A stretch of 64,000 nt of DNA, taken from the NCBI RefSeq assembly GCF_014196225.1, contig NZ_JACIDI010000015.1, positions 18,653 to 82,652 on the forward strand, read 5' to 3'. Positions 1 to 9,344 of the stretch are shown here, in pieces. The translations under genes and the position numbers were made by a program. The notes under the pieces are model-generated. The model did no database searches and was not told the origin of the DNA. It saw only the letters and a program-made list of their open reading frames with translations. This DNA comes from Bacteroides pyogenes (GTDB lineage: Bacteria > Bacteroidota > Bacteroidia > Bacteroidales > Bacteroidaceae). How positions within the stretch are numbered: the first letter of the stretch is position 1; each line of letters starts with the position of its first letter.

Positions 1-391
1 TGAGATGTTGGAATATCTGGGCTTTCGGGCAGAACGGAATGTTGTTGTGAAAAGTCTGCCGTTGGGCTGGAAGCAAAAGCTGGCTTTCTCGGTATCGATA
101 TTCCACGAACCAAAAATCGTTTTCCTAGACGAGCCTACAGGAGGTGTAGACCCTGCTACCCGACGTCAGTTTTGGGAGCTGATTTATCAGGCTGCCGATC
201 GGGGAATCACAGTATTCGTTACTACGCATTATATGGATGAAGCCGAATATTGCGACCGGATATCTATTATGGTCGATGGGGAAATCAAAGCACTCGATAC
301 GCCTGCCAATCTGAAGAAGCAGTTCGGCGCAGATACAATGGATGATGTTTTTCAACAACTGGCCCGTCATGCGGTACGAAAAGCAGATTGA
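1..391 (+). CDS. ABC exporter ATP-binding protein (C-terminal part)
   Basis: The gene enters from the left edge, so only about 129 C-terminal residues are visible; the ATG at position 5 is internal, because the frame stays open to base 1. The visible part holds the degenerate ABC signature (LPLGWKQKLA), Walker B with the catalytic glutamate (IVFLDEPTGGVDP), the D-loop and the switch histidine in FVTTHYMDEAEYCDR. The motif set fits the YbhF/CcmA-type ATPases that power ABC-2 membrane exporters. It ends 3 bp before the first of two ABC-2 permeases, so the three genes are one transcriptional unit. The substrate cannot be told from sequence; relatives export drugs or hydrophobic compounds, often with an upstream HlyD-like protein, which would lie outside the window. 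Confidence 0.93.
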   Translation, partial: EMLEYLGFRAERNVVVKSLPLGWKQKLAFSVSIFHEPKIVFLDEPTGGVDPATRRQFWELIYQAADRGITVFVTTHYMDEAEYCDRISIMVDGEIKALDTPANLKKQFGADTMDDVFQQLARHAVRKAD

Positions 392-394
392 ATT

Positions 395-1498
395 ATGAAG
401 CAGTTTATGGCTTTTGTGAAAAAAGAGTTTCATCACATATTTCGCGATCGGCGAACTATGCTGATATTGCTGGGGATGCCGATCGTACAAATCATATTGT
501 TCGGTTTTGCTATCCGTACGGAGGTGAAAAACGTGCGAATGGCAGTGCTAGATCCTTCGAACGACGTCGTGACTCAAAAGATTATAGAGCGGCTGAAGGC
601 TTCGGAGTATTTTAACATAACGGAGAACATACACTCTCCGCAGGAAATGGAAACTGCTTTTCTGACGGGCTGCATAGATATGGCTGTGGTCTTTGGACCG
701 AATTTTGCCGAAGGCTTATATACAGGAGATGCGAGATTGCAGTTTGTAACGGATGCGACCGACCCGAATATGTCGACAGCCCAAACAAACTATGCGGCAG
801 GCGTTGTGGCAGCAGTGCAACAAGAAATGCTGTCTCCGGATTTGACGATGTCACGATTGACTCCGAATATCAAATTGCTGTACAATCCTCAAATGAAAAG
901 TGCCTACAATTTTGTTCCGGGTGTAATGGGATTGATTCTGATGCTGATTTGCGCAATGATGACGTCCATTTCTATCGTGCGCGAAAAAGAAACGGGTACT
1001 ATGGAAGTTTTATTGATTTCCCCCATCCGTCCGTTGTTTATTATCATAGCGAAAGCCGTACCTTATTTTACGTTGTCGTTTATCAATCTGCTGACGATAT
1101 TGTTGCTTTCTGTGTTTGTGTTGGAAGTGCCGGTAGCCGGCAGTTTATTGGCGCTCGTCATGATATCCTTGCTCTTTATTTTCGTCTCTTTGTCACTGGG
1201 ATTGCTCATTTCATCGGTTACACGCACTCAAGTGGCGGCAATGCTCGCTTCAGGACTGGTATTGATGATGCCCACAATGGTTTTGTCCGGAATGATTTTT
1301 CCAATAGAAAGCATGCCTTGGGTGCTCCGGGTCATTGCGAACATACTTCCTGCACGTTGGTATATCGAAGCCATACGGAAGTTGATGATTCAAGGGGTAT
1401 CGGTGATGGAAATATATAGAGAAATCGTTGTCTTACTGGTGATGGCAGGTATATTGATTACTATAAGTATAAGGAATTTCAAGTATCGCTTGGAATGA
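395..1498 (+). CDS. ABC-2 type permease (YbhS-like)
   Basis: Inner-membrane subunit of the exporter whose ATPase ends just upstream. The 367 residues show the ABC-2 layout: a short cytosolic N-terminus (MKQFMAFVKKEFHHIFRDRR), one membrane segment near residues 24-42, a large extracytoplasmic domain to about 170, then about five hydrophobic segments to the C-terminus. The conserved cytosolic stretch IVREKETGTMEVLLISPIRP, just after the second segment, is typical of ABC-2 permeases of the YbhS/YbhR/YhhJ group. It is followed after 33 bp by a second, related permease, so the pair probably forms a heterodimer. Substrate unknown. Confidence 0.93.
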   Translation: MKQFMAFVKKEFHHIFRDRRTMLILLGMPIVQIILFGFAIRTEVKNVRMAVLDPSNDVVTQKIIERLKASEYFNITENIHSPQEMETAFLTGCIDMAVVFGPNFAEGLYTGDARLQFVTDATDPNMSTAQTNYAAGVVAAVQQEMLSPDLTMSRLTPNIKLLYNPQMKSAYNFVPGVMGLILMLICAMMTSISIVREKETGTMEVLLISPIRPLFIIIAKAVPYFTLSFINLLTILLLSVFVLEVPVAGSLLALVMISLLFIFVSLSLGLLISSVTRTQVAAMLASGLVLMMPTMVLSGMIFPIESMPWVLRVIANILPARWYIEAIRKLMIQGVSVMEIYREIVVLLVMAGILITISIRNFKYRLE

Positions 1499-1531
1499 TG
1501 AAGTGTATCTATATTCGAAGAGAGATAAGCT

Positions 1532-2647
1532 ATGATTAAGTTTCTTATAGAAAAAGAGTTCAAGCAGCTGTTTCGCAACACGTTTCTGCCGAGGCTGATT
1601 CTGCTTTTTCCTTGCATGAGTATGTTGTTGATGCCGTGGGCTGTAACCTTGGAAATAAAAAATATCCGGCTGAACATCGTAGATCATGATTGCTCCGCCT
1701 TTTCGCGGCAGTTAACGGACAAGATTGCGGCTTCTGCTTATTTCCACTTGACAGAACTGCCTTCTTCATATGCAAAAGGTTTGCAGCATATTGAATCGGG
1801 AACGGCAGATATAATCATGGAGATACCCCCAAATTTAGAACGAGATTGGATGAATGGTAGAGAAGTTCGCATTCTGATAGCAGCCAATGCGGTGAATGGG
1901 ATGAAAGGAGGAATCGGTAGCTCTTATTTGGGCTCCATCATTAATGAATATGCTGCCGGATTAAGCTCAAAACATCCGAGGGAAAATTTTATTGGCGCGT
2001 CCCTTCCTTCTATCCGGATAAGTACACAGTCGTTGTTTAATCCGCATTTGAATTACAAACTCTATATGGTTCCGGCATTGATGGTTATGCTGCTGACTCT
2101 GATCTGCGGTTTTCTGCCGGCACTGAATGTCGTCAATGAAAAAGAAATCGGAACTATTGAACAGATCAATGTTACGCCCGTGCCGAAATTCATTTTTATT
2201 CTTGCCAAGTTGTTGCCGTATTGGCTGGTAGGTTTTGTTGTGCTTACCATCAGTTTCGGACTGGCATGGCTGTTCTATGGAATTGTTCCTGTGGGTAACT
2301 TTATAACTATTTACTTCTTTTCCCTTATTTTCGTATTCGCAATGTCCGGATTCGGACTTGTCATCTCTAATTATTCGAACACATTGCAGCAATCTATGTT
2401 TGTTATGTGGTTCTTCCTTTTGATTCTGGTATTGATGAGCGGGTTGTTTACCCCTGTAAGCAGTATGCCTGAATGGGCACAAATGATAACGGTATTCAAT
2501 CCTCTGAAATACTTTATGGAAGTGATGCGGATGGTGTATTTAAGAGGAAGCGGAGTTTTCGAATTGATACCGCAATTGATTATATTACTACTCTTCGCTA
2601 CAGGGTTTAATATATGGGCAGTAATAAGCTACCGGAAGAACCGATAA
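1532..2647 (+). CDS. ABC-2 type permease (YbhR-like)
   Basis: Second permease of the exporter, 371 residues, with the same topology as its upstream neighbour: N-terminal membrane segment near 22-40, extracytoplasmic domain, then five or six C-terminal membrane segments. The coupling region reads VVNEKEIGTIEQINVTPVP, the counterpart of the REKETGTMEVLLISP motif in the first permease, which suggests an ancient duplication. It closes the operon: a 10-bp inverted repeat lies about 100 bp downstream, before the convergent hsp20 gene. The substrate is not predictable. Confidence 0.93.
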   Translation: MIKFLIEKEFKQLFRNTFLPRLILLFPCMSMLLMPWAVTLEIKNIRLNIVDHDCSAFSRQLTDKIAASAYFHLTELPSSYAKGLQHIESGTADIIMEIPPNLERDWMNGREVRILIAANAVNGMKGGIGSSYLGSIINEYAAGLSSKHPRENFIGASLPSIRISTQSLFNPHLNYKLYMVPALMVMLLTLICGFLPALNVVNEKEIGTIEQINVTPVPKFIFILAKLLPYWLVGFVVLTISFGLAWLFYGIVPVGNFITIYFFSLIFVFAMSGFGLVISNYSNTLQQSMFVMWFFLLILVLMSGLFTPVSSMPEWAQMITVFNPLKYFMEVMRMVYLRGSGVFELIPQLIILLLFATGFNIWAVISYRKNR

Positions 2648-2743
2648 ATCTATTGGGGCAGTTCGATATCCCAATATAAACGGCCGTATCATTGTCGGCA
2701 TGTAACTTTCATTTTTAAGGTATATAAGTTCATAGCTAAAGAA

Positions 2744-2782
2744 AGAGGGACAAAGATGCGTTTTTACGTTCCTTGTCCCTCT
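2744..2782. terminator. Inverted repeat between convergent genes
   Basis: AGAGGGACAA at 2744-2753 pairs perfectly with TTGTCCCTCT at 2773-2782, leaving a 19-nt loop. It lies between the ABC permease gene on the plus strand and hsp20 on the minus strand, so it could end transcription from both sides. No strong U-run follows on either strand, so the terminator role is inferred from position and stem. Confidence 0.5.
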
Positions 2783-2803
2783 GCTTCTTAATTGGTTACG
2801 CTT

Positions 2804-3232
2804 TTATTTTACTTCGATTCGCTTTTCCGCTTTCTTCACAGCTTCTTCTGAAAGTTTCGGCAATTGGATGTTCAACACTCCATTTTCTACAACAGCAGAA
2901 ATATTCTCCTTATCTACATTATCGGGCAGAATCATAGTCTGTTGGAACTTCGAATATGAGAACTCGCGACGCAGATAGCGACCGTCTTTCTCCTCTTCCT
3001 TGTTTTCGACCTTTTTTTCCATAGTAATGACGAGGTTGCTCTCCTCATCAATGCAAACATTGAAGTCTTCTTTCGTCATGCCGGGAGCAGCCAATTCGAC
3101 CTTATACTCTTTTTCTGTTTCGAATACATTGATAGCGGGCGCGGTTGCATTGGCCCTCACCATCCAATCGTTATCAAAGAAATCGTTAAAGATACTTGGT
3201 AACCAACCTTGATTTTTTCTTACAGGCATCAT
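2804..3232 (-). CDS. hsp20: Small heat-shock protein, Hsp20/alpha-crystallin family
   Basis: ATP-independent cytosolic holdase that binds unfolding proteins under heat or oxidative stress. The 142 residues show the family pattern: a short N-terminal arm, an alpha-crystallin domain at about 32-127 containing the conserved VVENGVLNIQLPK stretch (114-126), and a C-terminal I-x-V anchor (IEV, 139-141). The early LPSIFNDFFDNDW segment resembles other Bacteroidetes Hsp20 proteins. Two adjacent ATGs leave the start uncertain by one codon. It stands alone, and I see no recognisable heat-shock operator upstream. Confidence 0.95.
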   Translation of the reverse strand: MMPVRKNQGWLPSIFNDFFDNDWMVRANATAPAINVFETEKEYKVELAAPGMTKEDFNVCIDEESNLVITMEKKVENKEEEKDGRYLRREFSYSKFQQTMILPDNVDKENISAVVENGVLNIQLPKLSEEAVKKAEKRIEVK

Positions 3233-3410
3233 AATTTACTCTCCTATCTTTTAGTTAAACATTCTTTCCATTAAAAGAGATGCAAAATATGTGCCGGCAG
3301 TGTTTTATCGTAACAGATTGACTATTTGGCATCTTCGTATGAAAAAAATGCTCGAAACATGACAAAATGTACGTTTTCATTCGTTTTAAACAAGAAAGAC
3401 GTTTGTTTAT

Positions 3411-3887
3411 CTATTTATTGCCAATAAGTTTAAATCTTATCCGAAGTGTCTTCTCGTCTTCATTATAGTCATAACTGATAATTTTGAAAGTTCCAATCTC
3501 GGAGGTGTTTTCCACGTGTAACCCAATGCAAGCGCAGGCGTCATAATTTCCAATCCGCACGATGCGCAACATCCGGCAGGCATCGGCAGGCAATTTGCTT
3601 AAATCCACCAACTCTTTGGCTTCATCATATGTCACAAACTCCGTATTAACCGGCAGATTTCTTTTGATTGCTTCATTCACACTGTCCTCAATATTTTGTA
3701 TCTGTTCGGGAGTAGGGCAGGAAGGAAGCTGGTAATCGCATTTGCTTTTCTTTCTTTCGATATGGGCGTTCCGTGAACGCGGACATCCGAAAGCCCGTAC
3801 CATAGTTGCATTCAACAGATGTTCTGCCGTATGCATGGGAGGATACTCTTGTTTATTATGACCGTTTAGAATTGTTTTTTGCTCCAT
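3411..3887 (-). CDS. AlaX-like alanyl-tRNA editing domain protein
   Basis: Stand-alone relative of the editing domain of alanyl-tRNA synthetase, expected to hydrolyse mischarged Ser- or Gly-tRNA(Ala) in trans. The metal-binding residues are visible: H19 and H23 in MHTAEHLL, plus C120 and H124 in CACIGLHV, matching the HxxxH and CxxxH motifs of the family. At 158 residues it is a short form lacking the N-terminal beta-barrel of long AlaX proteins. Its start lies about 40 bp downstream of a terminator-like hairpin that ends a small-RNA-like cassette, so readthrough could govern its expression. The fold is well supported; the exact substrate is inferred from the family. Confidence 0.85.
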   Translation of the reverse strand: MEQKTILNGHNKQEYPPMHTAEHLLNATMVRAFGCPRSRNAHIERKKSKCDYQLPSCPTPEQIQNIEDSVNEAIKRNLPVNTEFVTYDEAKELVDLSKLPADACRMLRIVRIGNYDACACIGLHVENTSEIGTFKIISYDYNEDEKTLRIRFKLIGNK

Positions 3888-3927
3888 ATGATTTTATCTT
3901 AGTATATGCCAAATGTAGTATGGGCAT

Positions 3928-3990
3928 AAAAAAAGGAGTACCGCTGTACTCCAACCTTTGTTAACCTTAAATCTAATACTATGAAAAACA
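3928..3990 (-). ncRNA. Candidate small RNA or attenuated leader
   Basis: On the minus strand a consensus Bacteroides promoter is followed by about 63 transcribed bases ending in a perfect hairpin: GGAGTAC, a 4-nt loop, GTACTCC (plus-strand 3935-3952), then seven U residues. The body contains ATTAGATTTAAGGTTAACAA. From memory, similar cassettes recur in Bacteroides genomes and may match an Rfam Bacteroidales motif; I could not check this. It lies between uvrB and the AlaX-like gene in the same direction, so it is either a stand-alone RNA or a leader that attenuates the AlaX-like gene. There is no convincing reading frame. Confidence 0.5.
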
Positions 3991-3995
3991 CATTG

Positions 3996-4026
3996 CAAAT
4001 GTAGGCACTTTTCCGAAAACCGCAAA
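3996..4026 (-). promoter_or_regulatory. Consensus Bacteroides promoter for the small-RNA cassette
   Basis: Read on the minus strand, TTTG (4023-4026) is followed by exactly 19 nt and then TACATTTG (3996-4003), matching the Bacteroides sigma-ABfr consensus TTTG-N19-TAnnTTTG in full. Transcription should start near 3990, so uvrB readthrough is not needed to make the downstream RNA. Confidence 0.7.
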
Positions 4027-4100
4027 CTATACAAGCGAAATAATGTGTTTTATAACATATATTAAGAGGGGTGGGGTATTGTTCTATGTTTATTAATAAT

Positions 4101-6134
4101 TTATCCCCATTTTTCTTTCATCAGATCTTCCAGTTTCAACAATTCGTCGCGATATTGCGCCGCTTCGATGAACTCCAATTTCTTAGCCGCTTCCTGCATC
4201 AGCTTGCGGGTACGCTCAATACTTTTTTCCATTTGCGCCTTATTCATGTATTGTACGATCGGATCGGCAGCGATATTCGGTGCGGCGGGTTCGACATAAG
4301 CACGTTTCTCTTTGGGAAGCTCGCCGGATTCCGCATCCGTATGTCCGAATACAGCCAGATTACGTGCCTTTTTAATTTGTTGCGGAGTAATACCGTTGGC
4401 TTCGTTGTACGCCAATTGTTTCTCGCGCCGGCGATTGGTCTCGTCGATGGTTAGCTGCATACTCTCGGTTATCTTATCGGCATACATGATGACTTTCCCG
4501 TTTACATTACGCGCGGCACGTCCGGCAGTTTGCGTCAACGATCGGTGCGACCGGAGGAAGCCTTCTTTGTCGGCGTCTAAAATGGCGACAAGCGAAACTT
4601 CGGGCAAGTCGAGCCCTTCACGCAGCAGATTCACACCAATCAGTACATCGTAAATTCCTTGACGCAGACTATCCATGATCTTCACGCGCTCCAGTGTGTC
4701 CACATCGCTATGGATATAGTTGCATCGCACGTCGTGATTCAAAAGATATTCGGTGAGTTCTTCGGCCATGCGTTTGGTCAGTGTGGTGACGAGTACCCGT
4801 TCTTCTTTTTCGATCCGGAGTTGAATTTCCTCCATCAAATCGTCTATTTGATTCATACTCGGACGGACATCTATGACAGGGTCGAGCAATCCGGTTGGAC
4901 GGATAACCTGTTCAACAATAATTCCTTCCGATTGTGCCAATTCATATTCCGCCGGCGTGGCGCTGACGTATATCACTTGTTTGGCCATTGCCTCGAACTC
5001 TTCGAACTTCAGCGGACGATTGTCCATCGCCGCAGGCAATCGAAACCCATACTCCACAAGATTCGTTTTGCGGGCGCGGTCTCCTCCGTACATGGCGCGT
5101 ATCTGCGGAACACTCACATGGCTCTCGTCGATAACGATCAGAAAATCGTCAGGAAAAAAATCGAGCAGGCAATACGGACGGGTTCCCGCTTCGCGCCCGT
5201 CGAAATAGCGCGAATAATTTTCAATGCCCGAGCAATGTCCCAACTCCCGAATCATTTCCATATCGTACGTGACACGTTCGTACAGCCGTTTCGCTTCATA
5301 TTCCTTGCCGATAGACCTGAAATAGGCTACCTGTTTGGTCAAATCATCTTCAATCTGATGAATGGCGCGAAGGGTCGCTTCTTTCGTTGTCATGAAAAGA
5401 TTGGCGGGATATATTTTATATGCCTGAAAAGGAGCGACGGTAACACCGCTTACGGGATCTACCTCCTCGATGCCGTCAATCTCGTCACCCCAAAAAGTCA
5501 CCCGAAGCAAATGGTCGGAATATGCCAGATAGATATCCACCGTATCTCCTTTCACACGGAAATTTCCCCGATTCAGGTCTATATCGTTTCGTGTATACAA
5601 GCTATCTACTAACCGACGCAGAAAAACATTCCGGTCGAGCATACGCCCGCATTCGATTTCAATGACATTATTATAGAAGTCGGCAGGATTTCCCATACCG
5701 TAGATACAGGAAACCGAAGAAACGACCACCACATCCTTTCGCCCCGAAAGCAGGGCCGAAGTAGCGGCGAGCCGCAATTTGTCAATCTCGTCGTTGATGG
5801 CAAGATCTTTCTCTATATACGTATCGGTACTCGGCAAATACGCTTCCGGCTGATAGTAATCATAGTACGAAACATAGTATTCTACCGCATTATTCGGGAA
5901 GAATCCTTTAAATTCACTGTACAGTTGCGCAGCTAATGTCTTATTGTGACTTAAAATCAACGTCGGCTTATTAATATTGGCAACAACGTTGGCAATGGTA
6001 AATGTCTTTCCGGAACCGGTAACGCCCAACAATGTCTGCCCGGGAATGCCTTGACGTATTCCTTCAGTCAGTTGGGCTATCGCTTCAGGCTGATCACCGG
6101 TAGGTTTATAGGCTGATGTTAATTCAAAATTCAT
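4101..6134 (-). CDS. uvrB: Excinuclease ABC subunit B
   Basis: DNA-helicase-like subunit of nucleotide excision repair; UvrA loads it at lesions, and it then recruits UvrC. The start at 6134 ([15 protein letters not shown]) is preferred to an in-frame ATG 19 codons upstream because the family begins here; this gives 677 residues. Visible features are Walker A GVTGSGKT (37-44), the damage-probing beta-hairpin [20 protein letters not shown], helicase motif II DESH, motif VI (QTAGRAARN), and a C-terminal UVR domain that binds UvrC ([20 protein letters not shown]). Full length. uvrA is in the same window at 12.7 kb but not linked; uvrC is not seen. Confidence 0.98.
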   Translation of the reverse strand: MNFELTSAYKPTGDQPEAIAQLTEGIRQGIPGQTLLGVTGSGKTFTIANVVANINKPTLILSHNKTLAAQLYSEFKGFFPNNAVEYYVSYYDYYQPEAYLPSTDTYIEKDLAINDEIDKLRLAATSALLSGRKDVVVVSSVSCIYGMGNPADFYNNVIEIECGRMLDRNVFLRRLVDSLYTRNDIDLNRGNFRVKGDTVDIYLAYSDHLLRVTFWGDEIDGIEEVDPVSGVTVAPFQAYKIYPANLFMTTKEATLRAIHQIEDDLTKQVAYFRSIGKEYEAKRLYERVTYDMEMIRELGHCSGIENYSRYFDGREAGTRPYCLLDFFPDDFLIVIDESHVSVPQIRAMYGGDRARKTNLVEYGFRLPAAMDNRPLKFEEFEAMAKQVIYVSATPAEYELAQSEGIIVEQVIRPTGLLDPVIDVRPSMNQIDDLMEEIQLRIEKEERVLVTTLTKRMAEELTEYLLNHDVRCNYIHSDVDTLERVKIMDSLRQGIYDVLIGVNLLREGLDLPEVSLVAILDADKEGFLRSHRSLTQTAGRAARNVNGKVIMYADKITESMQLTIDETNRRREKQLAYNEANGITPQQIKKARNLAVFGHTDAESGELPKEKRAYVEPAAPNIAADPIVQYMNKAQMEKSIERTRKLMQEAAKKLEFIEAAQYRDELLKLEDLMKEKWG

Positions 6135-6272
6135 AGTCAATCGTTGAAAAGAAGGACAATATTCGGTAAAATAATCGATATAACAAATCATTTATCCAAA
6201 TAAATCCTTTACTTTGCAGGATATTCAAGTCAGAAAATAATTTTGTACCACTAATAAAATACAGCGGAAAAC

Positions 6273-7571
6273 ATGATTTGGAATGAAGCGATTGAATGCA
6301 TGGATCGTGAAAGTCTTCGTAAAATTCAGGACATACGTCTCAGAAAGATTGTAGAATATGTATATCAGAACACTCCTTTTTATCGGAGAAAGATGCACGA
6401 AATGGGATTGACCCCGGATGATGTACAATCGATTGACGACATCACAAAACTTCCCTTTACCACGAAACATGATTTGAGAGAGAACTATCCGTTTGGCCTT
6501 TGCGCCGTACCCATGAGTCAAATTGTTCGTATACACGCTTCTTCCGGTACGACGGGAAAGCCTACGGTAGTGGGGTATACCCGCAAGGACTTATCATCGT
6601 GGATGGAGTGTCTTTCGCGAGCTTATACGGCTTATGGGGCCGATCGCTCGGATGTTTTTCAGATTTCTTACGGATACGGATTGTTTACAGGTGGGCTGGG
6701 CGCACACTCAGGCGCCGAAAATATCGGAGCCTCAGTGATTCCCATGTCCAGCGGCAACACGAAAAAGCAAATAACTTTGATGCATGATTTCGGTGCCACG
6801 GTACTTTGCTGTACGCCTTCGTATGCTCTTTATCTGGCAGACGCTATCAAAGAGTCGAAGTTGCCCCGCGACGACTTCAAACTGAAAATCGGAATTTTCG
6901 GCGCGGAACCGTGGACGGAGAACATGCGCCGTGAAATTGAAGATAAACTTGGAATCAAAGCATACGACTTATATGGACTTAGTGAAATAGCCGGTCCCGG
7001 AGTGGGATATGAATGCGAATGTCAGGAAGGCGCTCATTTGAACGAAGATTATTTTTTTCCCGAGATTATAGATCCGGACACTTTACAACCGGTTGGTCCC
7101 GGAGAAACAGGCGAACTGGTTTTTACTCATCTCAGCAAGGAAGGCATGCCGTTATTGCGCTACAGGACACGGGATTTAACTTCTCTGAATTATGAAAAAT
7201 GTTCTTGTGGGCGGACTTTGGTACGCATGAACCGAATTTTAGCACGCAGCGACGATATGTTGATTGTTCGGGGAGTGAATGTTTTTCCCACCCAGTTCGA
7301 ATCGGTAATTCTAGAGATGGAAGAGTTTGAACCGCACTATTTATTAATAGTAGACAGAGAAAACAATACGGATACAATGGAACTGCGTGTAGAGATACGT
7401 CCCGATTTTTATTCGGACGAAATCAATAAAATGCTTGCGCTGAAGAAGAAACTGAGCGATCGTTTGCAAAGCGTGTTAGGATTGGGAGTAAAGGTGAAAT
7501 TTGTGGAACCTCGAAGCATCGAACGCAGTACCGGAAAAGCCCAACGGATAATAGATAATAGGAGACTTTAA
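6273..7571 (+). CDS. paaK: Phenylacetate-CoA ligase family enzyme
   Basis: Adenylate-forming enzyme that joins phenylacetate or another aryl-acetate to CoA with ATP. The 432 residues are the usual PaaK length. Motifs include the phosphate-binding loop SSGTTGKPTVVGYT (90-103), YGLSEIAGPG, and a C-terminal PaaK domain with the lysine-containing SIERSTGKAQRI. Cysteines in ECECQEG and CSCG may bind metal. A -7-like TAATTTTG lies at 6238-6245. The tandem-ACT gene starts 33 bp downstream. In anaerobes this pair often accompanies indolepyruvate oxidoreductase and makes or salvages aryl-acyl-CoA for aromatic amino acids. No aerobic paa ring-cleavage genes are present, which fits an anaerobe. Confidence 0.93.
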   Translation: MIWNEAIECMDRESLRKIQDIRLRKIVEYVYQNTPFYRRKMHEMGLTPDDVQSIDDITKLPFTTKHDLRENYPFGLCAVPMSQIVRIHASSGTTGKPTVVGYTRKDLSSWMECLSRAYTAYGADRSDVFQISYGYGLFTGGLGAHSGAENIGASVIPMSSGNTKKQITLMHDFGATVLCCTPSYALYLADAIKESKLPRDDFKLKIGIFGAEPWTENMRREIEDKLGIKAYDLYGLSEIAGPGVGYECECQEGAHLNEDYFFPEIIDPDTLQPVGPGETGELVFTHLSKEGMPLLRYRTRDLTSLNYEKCSCGRTLVRMNRILARSDDMLIVRGVNVFPTQFESVILEMEEFEPHYLLIVDRENNTDTMELRVEIRPDFYSDEINKMLALKKKLSDRLQSVLGLGVKVKFVEPRSIERSTGKAQRIIDNRRL

Positions 7572-7604
7572 ATGTGAGAAATAAAATCTAAATAGTTTAA
7601 GATC

Positions 7605-8030
7605 ATGGTAGCAAAACAACTTTCTATTTTCCTGGAAAATAAATCGGGAAGGCTGACGGAAGTAACCGAGGTGTTGGCAAAAGAAAACATCAATCTTTCC
7701 GCGCTGTGTATTGCCGAAAATGCCGATTTCGGCATTTTACGGGGAATAGTATCCGATCCGGATAAGGCATACAAAGCTTTAAAAGAGAACAATTTTGCGG
7801 TAAATATAACCGATGTGATTGGCATTAGTTGCCCGAATATTCCCGGTGCTTTGGCCAAAGTGTTGAAATATCTTTCAGCTGAAGGTGTTTTCATAGAATA
7901 CATGTATTCGTTTGCGAGCAATCATGTAGCGAATGTAGTGATCCGCCCGAGTAATCTGGAGAAATGTATTGCCGTGCTGAAAGAGAAGAAAGTAGACCTG
8001 CTGGCGGCAAGCGATTTGTACAAATTATAG
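7605..8030 (+). CDS. Tandem ACT-domain protein
   Basis: 141-residue cytosolic protein made of two ACT domains (about 3-70 and 71-141), the fold that binds amino acids and regulates metabolic enzymes. The first opens with QLSIFLENKSGRLTEVTEVL and the second contains SCPNIPGALAKVLKYLSAEG, both with the glycine-rich turn that forms the ligand site. It is co-transcribed with the aryl-acetate CoA ligase, so it probably senses an aromatic amino acid; that is an inference from context. There is no catalytic domain. Confidence 0.88.
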   Translation: MVAKQLSIFLENKSGRLTEVTEVLAKENINLSALCIAENADFGILRGIVSDPDKAYKALKENNFAVNITDVIGISCPNIPGALAKVLKYLSAEGVFIEYMYSFASNHVANVVIRPSNLEKCIAVLKEKKVDLLAASDLYKL

Positions 8031-8114
8031 CTTGCTTTGTGATCTATGTTTTGCTTTATCGGTCCATTTCTTTCGTCGTTTAACGCCTTTTATGTATTAA
8101 AAAAGGTAGATTAA

Positions 8115-8145
8115 TTGGTTAATTCCCGACGAATAAGTAACTTTG
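8115..8145 (+). promoter_or_regulatory. Promoter of the bamD-rpoZ unit
   Basis: TTGG (8115-8118), 19 nt, then TAACTTTG (8138-8145): an exact -7 box and a near-consensus -33 box at the correct Bacteroides spacing, about 20 bp before the bamD start codon. Confidence 0.6.
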
Positions 8146-8164
8146 CGCATTATTTTTTAATAGA

Positions 8165-8968
8165 ATGAAGAAGAATATCCTTATAGTTTTGCTTGCAGCA
8201 GCCGCTCTGACTTCCTGCGGAGAGTATAATAAATTGCTGAAAAGCACTGATTATGAATATAAGTACGAAGCTGCCAAAAATTATTTCGCGAAAGGACAGT
8301 ACAATCGGTCGGCTACTCTGCTTAACGAATTGATTACTATTCTGAAAGGAACAGACAAAGCAGAAGAATCGCTGTATATGTTGGGAATGTGTTACTACAA
8401 TCAAAAGGATTATCAAACTGCTGCTCAAACATTTATCACTTATTACACTACTTATCCGCGAGGCACTTATACCGAATTGGCTCGTTTCCATGCGGGGAAA
8501 TCGCTATTCTTGGATACTCCCGAACCGCGGCTCGATCAAACAAGCACTTATCAGGCCATTCAACAATTGCAGATGTTTATGGAATATTTTCCGGGAAGCA
8601 GCAAAAAGCTGGAAGCGCAAAATATGATTTTCGCCTTACAGGATAAATTGGTGTTGAAAGAACTTTATTCTGCGCGTTTATATTACAATCTGGGTAATTA
8701 CATGGGTAATAACTATGAATCGTCTATCATTACTGCCCAAAATGCGTTGAAAGATTATCCTTACACCGATTATCGCGAAGAACTTTCTATTTTGATCCTC
8801 CGTGCCCGCTATGAAATGGCGGTCAATAGCGTAGAATCCAAGAAGCTTGATCGCTATCGCGAAACAATAGACGAATATTACGCTTTCAAAAATGAGTTTC
8901 CTGAAAGCAAATACCTGAAAGAGGCTGAAAAAATTTTCAGAGAATCGAAAAAAGTAACTAAAGACTAA
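8165..8968 (+). CDS. bamD: Outer membrane assembly lipoprotein BamD
   Basis: Essential lipoprotein of the BAM complex, which inserts beta-barrel proteins into the outer membrane. The signal peptide ends in the lipobox ALTSC, with the lipidated cysteine at residue 18, followed by GEYNKLLKS, a start typical of Bacteroidetes BamD. The rest is a helical repeat domain of about five tetratricopeptide-like units (for example YEAAKNYFAKGQYNRSATLL and SLYMLGMCYYNQKDYQTAAQ). Length 267 is normal. The next gene, encoding the RNA polymerase omega subunit, starts 15 bp downstream, an arrangement common in Bacteroides. Confidence 0.93.
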   Translation: MKKNILIVLLAAAALTSCGEYNKLLKSTDYEYKYEAAKNYFAKGQYNRSATLLNELITILKGTDKAEESLYMLGMCYYNQKDYQTAAQTFITYYTTYPRGTYTELARFHAGKSLFLDTPEPRLDQTSTYQAIQQLQMFMEYFPGSSKKLEAQNMIFALQDKLVLKELYSARLYYNLGNYMGNNYESSIITAQNALKDYPYTDYREELSILILRARYEMAVNSVESKKLDRYRETIDEYYAFKNEFPESKYLKEAEKIFRESKKVTKD

Positions 8969-8983
8969 TTTTATTATAGATTT

Positions 8984-9319
8984 ATGGATTACAAAAAAAC
9001 AAATGCTCCCACAACGACGGTAACCCGTGATATGATGGATCTCTGTGCTGATACCGGGAATGTATATGAAAGTGTTGCCATTATAGGTAAACGGGCCAAC
9101 CAAATCAGCGTCGAGATAAAAAGCGATTTGTCAAAGAAATTGGCAGAATTTGCTTCCTACTCGGATAATATGGAAGAAGTGTTTGAAAACAGAGAGCAAA
9201 TCGAAATTTCCCGTTATTACGAAAAATTGCCGAAACCTACGTTGATTGCCACCCAGGAATATATTGAAGGGAAAATCTATTATAGAAATCCGGCGAAAGA
9301 GAAAGAAAAACTTCAATAA
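8984..9319 (+). CDS. rpoZ: RNA polymerase omega subunit (RpoZ/Rpb6 type)
   Basis: 111-residue protein of the Bacteroidetes omega family, which helps fold and hold the beta-prime subunit of RNA polymerase. The core VYESVAIIGKRANQISVEIK corresponds to the conserved Rpb6/omega helix that clamps beta-prime, and the C-terminal tail (YYEKLPKPTLIATQEYIEGK) is characteristic of this phylum. It lies 15 bp after bamD and shares its promoter. The sequence is divergent from E. coli RpoZ, so the assignment rests on the helix motif and the conserved gene order. Confidence 0.85.
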   Translation: MDYKKTNAPTTTVTRDMMDLCADTGNVYESVAIIGKRANQISVEIKSDLSKKLAEFASYSDNMEEVFENREQIEISRYYEKLPKPTLIATQEYIEGKIYYRNPAKEKEKLQ

Positions 9320-9344
9320 CTTATTGTTTTTGACAAAAAATGGA

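Noticed and set aside
388..615. 75-codon open frame overlapping the first ABC-2 permease
   Set aside because: It is an out-of-frame shadow; the permease frame at 395 carries the family motifs.
4659..5612. 317-codon open frame on the plus strand
   Set aside because: It lies entirely inside uvrB on the opposite strand, with no recognisable motif.
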